A DNA stretch of 64,000 bases from Didymodactylos carnosus (taxonomy: Eukaryota; Rotifera; Eurotatoria; Philodinida; Philodinidae): NCBI GenBank assembly GCA_905250885.1, contig CAJNOQ010000113.1, positions 1 to 64,000 of the forward strand, given 5' to 3'. Positions 53,701 through 64,000 of this stretch are shown in pieces. Both the position numbers and the translations under genes were made by a program. Each line of letters starts with the position of its first letter. The stretch's first letter is position 1. The notes under the pieces were generated by a model that was not told the DNA's origin, made no database searches, and saw nothing but the letters and a program-made list of their open reading frames with translations.

Positions 53701-54950
53701 TAGATTTCTTTTTATATATTCAGAGATATGCATAGTAAATATGCTATGATTGCAGCAGAACCGCACCACATTGCTAGGAGGACACAGAAAAAGCTGATGT
53801 AAACGAGAATTCTACTCGAGTTGAAATCTGTTGAAAAAAATCAAACCGGACCGGCAGGTTCAAAAGTTCAGATAAACAAAAAACAGGTGAAATCTGTCCG
53901 ATTTGATCATAATATTCAACTCACACCAGAATGGTGAATGTTTTAATGAGCTGCACGAATTTCCTTTAGATTAAGTCTGCACATGATTTTTAAAATAACG
54001 CATTCTTAATAAGGATGGTAATTTCGTCTCTTTGCAAAAAAAAAATATGGAACGCAGAAAAAGTACTGTATACTCTTGAAATAAAAGTCTTTTTTCTTAT
54101 TCGTTCTGTAGCTTTTTACAAAAGGTCAAAAACAAAAAGGAAAAATGCAAACAAAAGTTGAAAGATAGCAAGTTTTTACTCTAGACCGCAAGGAGATGAA
54201 GAAAAGTGACTGTGTCACGCCGATTCGAATACACTAGATGCTCATCGTTGTTTTTTCATGTTGGCATCAGTGTTTCACGGTTAGCCTTTGCGCCTTGTGC
54301 ATTTTAACCTGTCAAATCTTATTGAATCAAGTGGAATCTAATGTTCTCATTTAATCCATATTATATTGTCGGTTTTTAATGGATTAAGAGGTTTCATCCA
54401 TTCATTGGATTAGCAGAAACATTCTAGTAGAAACAATGATTCTAATGTCAGTCTCTTGGTTTCATCTGTGCTTTCTAAGCATAACGTATGAATTGAAAGC
54501 GTTGTGAAGCGCTGTAACAACAGTGAAATGTAAACGGGCGACATCTAAGCGAAATTACTTATTTTGTGCTGTGCTGGTTCTTAAAAAGATGTTTAGCTTT
54601 TCAAAAACAGGAAATTTTGACATCCGACCATTCTACTAGATAGCTTCTATCCTGATTTTCTGTACTACTGACTAATCGGCTCATCGCGCACGCGTTGATG
54701 ATTCATATTTTTAGTATTAATTGCTTATATGATAATTTCACCTAAATCCGTAGAGACTCCTTTAAGTCTCCCGTGAGACTTCCGTACTGTCTTTTACTAA
54801 AAATGTGGACTCAAGAATTCAAGTTTCACCTTTAGTGTATTATTTTATATTTGTTTACTTGTTTAAGAGAGAAATTCAATACATTTCATTACTATAGTTA
54901 CTTCGATTGGAAGCTAGAATTACCTAAAGTCATCATTTTTTATTGTTTCA
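50735..54950. other. long intergenic region between divergent genes
   Basis: It should hold the Mab-21 gene promoter at the left and the PKI promoter and 5' leader at the right. The acceptor tttattgtttcag at 54938-54950 shows that a non-coding first exon of PKI lies upstream. GA microsatellites occur at about 51185-51200 and 52193-52211, and a poly-T run at about 51407-51419. No other gene was recognised. Confidence 0.5.
54351..54412. promoter_or_regulatory. three TAATCC motifs within 62 bp upstream of PKI
   Basis: TTAATCC at 54351-54357, GGATTAA at 54381-54387 and GGATTA at 54407-54412. TAATCC is the core bound by K50 homeodomains (Otx, Pitx, Bicoid class). The cluster lies about 0.6 kb upstream of the PKI start codon. 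Chance occurrence in AT-rich DNA is quite possible. Confidence 0.25.
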
Positions 54951-54975
54951 GCCTAATTGTTTTGCGGATAATAAG

Positions 54976-55237
54976 ATGAGCGTTACTGCTGCTGTTGTTT
55001 CAAGTTCCATATCTGAAGAATCAAATCTTAAAATGTTTCAAGAAAGCATACGATCTGGTCGAAGAAATGCATTAGACGATTTTATGGTTCAACTTACAGG
55101 TAATGCTAATCCACTTGTTTATGTGTAACGAAATCGAATATGTACTTTTCTTTCAAGTTACGAATTTGTCTTCCGGCGCACCACAAAACGAAACCGAAAT
55201 GAACTCAATGCTTCAATCAATGTCGATCCAACCATAA
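54976..55237 (+). CDS. PKI: cAMP-dependent protein kinase inhibitor (PKI)
   Basis: Two coding exons, 54976-55099 and 55158-55237, with a 58-nt intron, encode 67 residues. PKI blocks the free catalytic subunit of protein kinase A and carries it out of the nucleus. The inhibitory segment is KMFQESIRSGRRNALDDF. Aligned to vertebrate PKI-alpha (F10, R15, R18, R19, N20, A21, I22) all contact residues are kept: F21, R26, R29, R30, N31, A32, L33, with the phosphorylatable Ser replaced by Ala as in a true pseudosubstrate. The second exon ends MNSMLQSMSIQP, whose M56, L60, M63 and I65 keep the spacing of the PKI nuclear export signal (L-x3-L-x2-L-x-I). Length is close to the usual 70-76. A splice acceptor at 54950 implies a non-coding first exon. 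Reading straight through the intron would give a false 50-residue ending. Confidence 0.88.
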
Positions 55238-55575
55238 TGCAAACGCGTCTAGATCCTGCACGAATACACCCCGTTCTATCTATTTATAAACTCGTTACAA
55301 TATTTTTTTAAGTTTGAAAGCTTTAAACATATTTTACTTATGTTTTGGTGTTTTTTCATACCGCACTGTGATGGTTCTTTATGTGCCAAAGTAAATTCAG
55401 CGTGTAGAAACAAAAATACGTTTATCTCTGGCGCCGTATATTTAGCATTTAGTAATATGTAAATATAAGATTGTCTTCACTCATTTGGTTTTTTTATAGA
55501 TGAATTTTTCAAACAGATAAATTTAATCTGAAAAAAAGTACATTTGACATCATTAGTTGAAACATCTTTCTCTTG

Positions 55576-56458
<883 letters not shown>

Positions 56459-58022
56459 TTATTAATTTAAAACTTTTTTTGGATATATAAAAAGTTGATG
56501 TTATTTCAACTGATAATACGAAGTGTGTAAAATTGTCATAAAAGTCTAATTTTTTAGCTCATGTCAAGAATTATTTTATGTATTTCAGATAGAAAAACCT
56601 ACCGTCAACTGAACAATAAAGTTTTTTGTTTATTTTCGCTTTTCTTTGTTTTTTTTCTTCAACATAATGTCTATTTGAAATCAAGACTGTATGCTGTTCA
56701 TTTTTTCGTATGTTACAAAACATATTTTGTGTGTGTATATGTATGCAAGTACGAGTTTGTTTTTTCAGTGTCATAAGTAATAGGTGTTCTGTCAGAAAAT
56801 CTATTTTATCTATACAACTCAGAGTAACGATTATGTCTTCCTGTCACTGGTAGTCTATTTGTTAAAATTCTAACATTTTTTAAACAGTGCAATTAAATTT
56901 GATTTTGAATGACGACCAGTAGAGTAATTCTATGATTTGCCGTGTTAGAGAGCACCACAGATAAATGTGTTTTTTGTCTGTGTTTGTTATTTTCCAATGT
57001 TTATTTGTTTTTAATTTATTGCAATAGACAAGAAGTTTAAATACAAAACAATTATGGAATAATGCGAGATTATGAACAATTTTCTTGAATTTTTCTGACA
57101 ACTGAACTTGAAATTGTTTTGAATAACATGTTGTTGTATTGAAAGAGAGAGAGAAGCGGTTGAAAGAATAGTTTTTCAACGTAGTTGAAGTCCTCCGATA
57201 TGTGAACGGTAAACTCGAAACTGTTTACGTGTTTTTGTCTATATTTCAACAAACTTTTATTATTCGTAAAGGCACTCCCGTACGTTTTGATTGGCTATTT
57301 TTTTATTAAATCACTAAATGTTTTATCCTTCATAGAAGATATATTATTAATTAATTAACATAATTATTTGATGACTATCACTCGTATTATATTACAACTT
57401 TAATTTATTCTTTTTTTCTCTAGTTCTTTTGACGTCAAGATTCGACACCGTTTTCTATTTTAATATGTACATTTAGTTTTATTGCTCAATACGGTATAGT
57501 CACGCTGAATTATGCTTCGCGGTGAGGCGTATCACAAAAAATCTTCTATCTTAAGCTGATCTGAATCTAAGTGTAGGACATACTTGGGTACGTTGATTTA
57601 AATTAAGCAAAAATGTATCAAAAATAGTAGTTCATTTCAAAGTTTCTTGAGGAAAATAACAAAGATTGACACAATTAAAAAGTGACACTGTAGTAGTGCA
57701 TCTCTTTTACGTATATTGCTGAGAAATTTAATTAAAATCGTCCACACGATTGTTGAGATGTTAATATACGTATAAGAAACGTTTAAGTTGTTAAGTTGAC
57801 ATAGTCATTACCACCCTCCGATGTAGTCCAGATTAAAATCTTTTATGAAATACTCTTATATTCTAAGATTCAAAACATGCATATGAACAACACTTGTCAG
57901 TTTAGATTTCAAATTTTTTCTAATACGATCCTCTACTCTAAATCTTAAATCCGCAAATTGAGAAGAATTGATACCACTCTCGTAGCTTTTCGACTTCAAC
58001 TTCTTTTTTCACTCTAGTTTAA
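56459..58022. other. intergenic between UBE2W and DENND4
   Basis: It holds the UBE2W 3' flank and the DENND4 promoter and leader. A palindromic TGACGTCA at 57430-57437 matches a cAMP response element, but one such 8-mer per 64 kb is expected by chance. Overlapping frames at 56561-57252 lack support. Confidence 0.45.
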
Positions 58023-61000
58023 ATGGACGATAAAGGAATTGTTGATTGTATTGCATTATACGGCATTGGTTCGGATATTGAAAGAGATTTGGATAAAAAC
58101 GAGGGAGACTCTAGTTCAACAACATCAAAAAATCGCAGTAGTTCGTTGAATGGTAATGATTTCACACCACAACAACCTATTGTTGATATAGCGATTATTG
58201 ATCGAACACACGGAGAAGGAACACCAGCCGGCTACGATATTGTTTTGAAAACACAGACAAATTTGTCAGCAAATTTAAGTCATGGTGGTTTAAGAAATCA
58301 TGAAATGTACATTTGTTTTCGTCGAGGGCAAGATAAACCGCCTATTACAGATATTGGTGTACTATTCGAAGGAGGAGAAAAAGTCATGGAAAATGTATCA
58401 GTTATTGAAACAACACCGCATGGTTATCCAGCGAATCTATGTAGTTCCAGTTTTACCAAAGAACGAACATTAATCACTTATAGACGCTCAGCATCAAATA
58501 TTTTGTGTAATACACTAGCTGTTACCGATATATGTGTCATCGTTGAAAGTAAGGTAAGTTTATTCTATTTGAGTAATACCATTAATTGCTTACTTATTTG
58601 TTTTCATTTTAGGGTGAGGTACCACCACATTCCTTTAACAAAATAAACAAAAATCTCAATCGTAGTATGCTCGGTTCTCACATCTATTTATGCTATAAAA
58701 AATCTGTCATTTATCCCAAACGTATTAAATACAAACCAAAATTATTGTTTTATTATCCAACATCACAAGAATATCTCGATAAAACAGCAATGTTTTGTTT
58801 TCCAATGGGTGCCTATATTGAACAGTGGCCAAAAAAAGTCACTACAATGGCACCAACATTTTCAACCTTTTTATTTAATTCTGAAAAATCTAAAATATAC
58901 GGTGCTTGTGTATCCTATTATGAACAATATATATCTCATCAAAATTTAACAAAATATGAATTAGAAAAGCAGTTGGAGTATGTGAATAGTGATCAACAAC
59001 AATTATATGTTTCATCATGCATCGTTCTATTTTCACCTTATGCGTTTTTTGATACATTTCGACGTTTTTTATTCATAATCTATCATCTTATATTAACATC
59101 AAATATACTCACATGTATGATGCCACAAGAAGCGCATCTGAGAGAACAATATTTATTCAATAGATCATCATTACTCAAACAATATCTTAAACATTTCTTC
59201 CACGATATACCATATCCATCGCCATCGGCACCAAGAATATTTGTACAATATGAAGAACCACTATTAATCATGTTGCCAGAAGAAAACGGACTACCACAAA
59301 ACGGAGCTTCATTTCTAGATTTGTTAAAAAATTTAGGAACAGATAATACATTGACACTATTTTTATACGCATTATTGGAATCAAAATTATTAATCCATTC
59401 TCTAAGATCATCAGTATTAACGGGTGTTGTTGAGGCTGTTAATAGCATGTTATTTCCATTTCAATGGCAGTGTCCTTCCATTCCTTTGTGTCCGTTGGCT
59501 TTAAGTGGTTTCCTTGGTGCTCCGCTTCCATTCCTTATTGGTATAGATTCAAGATACTTTGACATATGTGAACCACCATCCGATGTCATCTGTGTGGATC
59601 TGGATACCAATTCAATCATTGGAGGTAATGATGAGCAAAAAACTTGGAATGTAAAAATGTTTCCAAAAAAACCGTACAAATTATTACGACAGTCTTTGGA
59701 AGAAATTAAAAAACATTTATTACATGAATATCATCAACGACTCTATGAATTACGTTCACGTCTAAAAAGTAATCGTAATGATTTTGAAATACGTATACAA
59801 ATGCTACAAATGGAGCGAACTATTGAAAATCGTATTCGAGAAGTATTTCTTCAATTCATGTGTGCACTATTGTATGGTTATAATAAACATTTGAATCCTA
59901 TTCCAGGTCGTCCAAATGAATTGTCAACTGATGCAAGCGTACGATTTCAATTTGATACATTTTTACATACACGAGATTCATCTTATCGACAATTTTATAA
60001 TTATTTACTAAAGACACAAATGTTTATACGTTTTATTGAACAATGCTCTGGTTTATCATCAGCACTTACGTCGCCATCAATGAACACCATAAATACAAAT
60101 TTCTACGATAATAATTATTGTCTGGCATTTTTTGACGATTGTTGTGCGAAAATCAAGCAAAGTATTGAAAGTAATAACATGATATTATCCGAACAACCAC
60201 GTTTACTAGACATAAATAATTCAACAGCATTTTTGAACGATAAAACTGTTTTGATATTACCGGAATTTCTTGAACATAATTATTTGTTGACAAATGGTAC
60301 AAGCGAAAATCATTCCTCAGATACGCTTGAAACGCAACGAATATTATCAAATCAAAGATCTATAATTCAAACTGACATACCACCATTGAATACATCAACA
60401 TTAGCATCAAGAACAGCATTGGCACCACCAATTAGTCATCAACAACAACAACAGCAAGCGTTCTCAACGCCATTGAAAATAATGCCTAACAGTCCAATGG
60501 TGAAACGTTCAAAACTTGAACGCGATAAATGTCAGAAAGTAAGTAAAAAGGAAGTTTTTATTGTTTTCTTGTAGAAAACCTAAATAGTTTCAATAATTTA
60601 TTTTTGGTAAGGTGGCCAAAGACGAAAAGCAAAACCCACTTCATTGGGCCTATTGTTTATTAAACAACGTCTATTCACTATGGTTTATGCATTTGCCAAC
60701 AATGATTAATTGTCACGTATCATCACGGGAAGTGTTGAATTATGCGTACAAAATACTTGTACAAATGAACAAACAACATTTAAAAAATCCAGATGAAGTA
60801 AAAGTCATCGTACTCTCTTATTTTTTCCTTTAATCATTATTTAAGTTTTGTTTATATAGATTTGTTTTCGTGTTATTATTCAGTTATGTGGTCTCTACGA
60901 TTATCCTGTGCTTGCTGTCAAAACGTTTTCATTTATGAAACTTACAGGAATTGAATGGAATGCGATAACCTATGGTGCCTACAATAGAGTACATACATTG

Positions 61001-64000
61001 TCTGACTATTTATGGGACTAGTGTGATCAAAATATCTTCGTTTTAGGCAGTTTATGAAGGAACGTGGCCACGTCACGATCGTTGGGCAACATTGAGAAAT
61101 GTTGTTCGTGCTGTATGGGCCTTTAAAAATGCACATTATTTGATGAATGATAAAAAACACCAGCGAACACGTCATCATGACACAACGTCGTTTGATATGA
61201 GTGCATCAGACGATTCAGATGGATGTAGTATTGATTCTGTGCCATTGGTTAATGATAATACAAATCGGATTGAGTCGAATGAGAATTTGAAAGGTAAAAA
61301 TATGCTTTTGTTTTGATGATCATTTGACTTTGACTGTCTTGCGTTTAGAAAACCGTTCTAATCGAGGTGGTTTTTCAAATACAAATACGGCAACAGTGCA
61401 AGACGATACTTTTACAAATGTTTTTTCGACAAGCAGTCACATCATATCAACTTTAGCGGGTACAATACGTGAAATCACAGAAAGCCCTTATTTTCCTAAA
61501 ATGTCATTTAAAAACCGCCCATCATGTACGTACACTACTAGTGCTATTTTTGCAGATCTTTGTCAGTTCTATTTATGTCTTATTTAGTTGATCTTTATAT
61601 ATCATCTTCCGATTCAAAAGTGTCAAATAGTAACAACAATCAAAGTAATACAAAATTGGTCTCAGTTTTACGCGATATGCCAAGCAAACTGAACTTTACG
61701 GCTCTACATTTAATTGCTCATGAAACAGGTAGTGTGATAACTATTGCTATATTGTATCTAGCTCATACGTATTTGAAGAATATATCCATCATGTATTTAA
61801 AGCATTTGCCCTTTTTTTCCTGGTTTAGCTCGTTCACAAGCTGGTATATTGATGACATCAAGTCCAATCGAAATTGGAGATTTGGGAATGTTGTCCTATC
61901 GTTTATCGGGACGCCATATTCAACAGTCTTTGAATTCGCGATTAACTCACCTTCGACGTTCAGTTTCGTGCATAACATCAATGTCTCCATTAAAATTGAA
62001 AATCGTTAATAGTATTCAACCGATAATGATGAATGATGATGATACAACAGCGACAAATGCGTCAATGAAATGGGAATTAGCTTCACTCCAGCAAGCGCCC
62101 ACAAATGATCCACTCGGTTTACTCAATTTATCTGCATCGCAATCACCATGTCGTATTATATCTGACACTGATCGATCATCTAATTCAAGAACAGCACTAC
62201 AACCAGTCAAATTATTTGCTCATGAAACATTTCAAACAACACAAAATGATATTGCACAGACGAAACAATCAATTAATTCTGATCTATTAGCAACTACAAC
62301 AGCAATGGATGATGATGTATCACTACCATTAAAGATACCCACATCAATAACACAACTATATGCAAAACTGAATCAGAGTGGATTGTCAGCATTGTATAGT
62401 CCGAAAAGTATCAAATCGATTCGATCATATGCGTTTGGTCGTCTGAATGATTTGAAATCAAGTGTCAGAGTAATGGCTACCACGCCATCAACATCGACTG
62501 GAACATTAACAACAAATACAGTCTCAACAACAACGACTAATATTTCCACTTCATCTCAAAGATCAATGCCACAATCGGCAAGTCTCTATACATTTAAAAA
62601 TAACAAAGAGATTTATAATAACAGTTGCAGTAGTGGAAAAATAAGAGGTAAAATAGCTCAACTAAACAAGTTTTGAAATTATCAAAATCTTTAAATGTTT
62701 TTACCAGAAAGTTTATCATCGCTTCTATCTCAGCAAAATTTCAATAATACAACGGCATTTAGCAATTGTAATGATGCAACGAACAGTAATAATTGTGGTG
62801 ATATAATAAGCAATAATACTAGTTTTACAGAATCCAATGCACTACACGATGAAATTAAATCACTTCGAATTGATCCAGCTTCTGTTGGTATACCAGTTGT
62901 TGAAAACAATGATGCTGATAATGAAATAAAGATACATGTTGAAATAAGTAGTTGTAATAGGTGTTCATCATGCTCACAATTTCTCTATGACGAAGAAATT
63001 ATGGCTGCTTGGTCTAGCGATGATTCGGAATTACATACAGTATGTGCACATTGTGGAGTTAAAATTATACCGAAATTAAGTATTATTGTTAAAGTATGTT
63101 GTCTAACTTGTACTCATGTGTACTTTACCATTTAATATGATGTTTTTAAGGACACGAGACTGTCAGCGGCGAACAACGTTGAAAATAACCAAATGTCATC
63201 TACTCAAATTCTCGAAAATGGATCATCACTTAATTCTCCGAATACACCTACAAACACAACATCAATCGCAGAAAAAGTGAAAGAGTCGTTGTACGTAGTC
63301 AACTGAGGCTCCAGTGTCATATCATTTGAATATTTTCTATTTATCTCTAGTCGACTTCGTTCATCGACACCAATTACTGTTCATTATTTGAGTCCATTAG
63401 TACTTCGAAAAGAACTTGAAAATGTTCTTGATTCAACAGATCATAACAATATTTTATATCAAATGGATTTTATGGACAAACATCCAATATTATTTTGGAA
63501 TTTGGTATGTGTTCTAGTCTGATATTTTATATTCTGAATATTGTTTTTCTTTTCTTTTTTTTTTCTCATATTAGATATGGTTTTTCAATCGTATTCAAGT
63601 ATCGAGTCATTTGATTTATATGTTACTTTATTCACGCGATGAACAACAACAAAATATTTCTATTTATAATTCTAAACCAGAAGAATGTGTTCGTATACGG
63701 TGTATGTGGGATAGTTTAATTAGTTATGATGATATTGCTGAACCATTGTATAAAACATGGGAACATGATGGATCTGGTATGTAAATTTAAAAAAAGAAAA
63801 AACTTTGATTGTGTATTTTATCTTTGCTGTTGGTATTGTAGATAATAGTTATACATCAATGAAAAATGCATTAATTACTGATGAATATATTACAGTAACA
63901 GGAAAGTAAGTTAAAATCTTCATTGTATTATATACAATTATTAACGTTATGTTATTATTATAGTGTACGAATGATGTCCTATCGGTAAAAATGCTAAATT
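58023..64000 (+). CDS. DENND4: DENND4 (Crag-type) Rab guanine nucleotide exchange factor, partial
   Basis: Thirteen full exons are seen, the first 58023-58553, the largest 58613-60538, the last full one 63842-63905, and a further exon begins at 63964 and runs off the window. DENND4 proteins activate Rab10 in basolateral and secretory traffic. An N-terminal MABP domain is clear ([40 protein letters not shown]), then a tripartite DENN module ([73 protein letters not shown]). Next are PPR-like helices ([71 protein letters not shown]), a long disordered Ser/Thr linker, a four-cysteine [10 protein letters not shown]...HTVCAHCGV segment, and a C-terminal conserved domain ([29 protein letters not shown]). 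All match animal DENND4A/B/C in order. Introns are 50-75 nt. Confidence 0.95.

Noticed and set aside
55082-55128. PKI ending by reading straight on to the stop at 55126-55128
   Set aside because: Splicing at 55099/55158 gives a C-terminus with export-signal spacing typical of PKI, so the unspliced ending is less likely.
57430-57437. Consensus cAMP response element TGACGTCA upstream of DENND4
   Set aside because: About one such 8-mer is expected by chance in a window this size; tempting because PKI is nearby, but it is closer to DENND4.
59083-59448. 121-codon minus-strand frame
   Set aside because: Antisense shadow of the DENN core of DENND4.

Overview
This is a 64 kb piece of a compact, AT-rich animal nuclear genome. 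The coding regions are broken by many small GT-AG introns, most about 50-65 nt. The recognisable genes are animal ones: a WDFY3/ALFY-type BEACH protein, DENND4, a Spinster transporter, UBE2W, NHP2, a protein kinase A inhibitor peptide and a Mab-21-domain protein. Gene style and the many small inverted-repeat elements would fit a bdelloid rotifer or a similar small invertebrate. That is an inference from style only; no species-diagnostic sequence was found.

Layout. 1-236 (+): 3' end of an unknown gene, followed by a degenerate short tandem repeat. 2167-2670 (-): NHP2, one exon. 3564-4588 (+): unrecognised small multi-exon gene. About 6266-8649 (+): unrecognised helical protein gene, split in an exon by a 281-bp hAT-type MITE with an 8-bp target duplication. 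8650-11429: mostly non-coding, with two orphan exon-like stretches. 11430-28311 (-): WDFY3/ALFY, dozens of exons over 16.9 kb, with armadillo-like N-terminus, ConA-like, PH, BEACH, WD40, LIR and FYVE parts. 28312-31450: intergenic, with a TA-flanked inverted-repeat element. 31451-33344 (-): an unrecognised Gly/Gln-rich protein with a proline-rich repeat core. 34956-35971 (-): secreted cysteine-rich protein resembling a Dickkopf/colipase fold. 35972-41582: long intergenic region with a perfect 24-bp-arm hairpin and an 0.8 kb fold-back element. 41583-43063 (-): Spinster. 43064-47302: intergenic, with a TA-flanked MITE and a near-perfect fold-back element. 47303-50734 (-): Mab-21-domain protein with an N-myristoylation signal. 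54976-55237 (+): PKI. 55576-56458 (+): UBE2W. 58023 to the right edge (+): DENND4, cut by the window end.

How the genes relate. WDFY3 (selective autophagy scaffold), Spinster (lysosomal or membrane lipid transport), UBE2W (N-terminal ubiquitination) and DENND4 (Rab10 exchange factor) all touch membrane traffic and protein turnover. They lie on both strands among unrelated genes, so I do not read this as a functional cluster. PKI and UBE2W are 338 bp apart on the same strand and could share a transcript.

I found no prokaryote-type system, CRISPR array, rRNA, convincing tRNA, retroelement or viral copy. The most interesting items are the previously easy-to-miss 67-aa PKI gene, the membrane-anchored and probably non-catalytic Mab-21 protein, a 22-nt micro-exon inside the WDFY3 FYVE domain, the exon-per-repeat proline-rich gene, the MITE that splits a coding exon, and the large fold-back elements.
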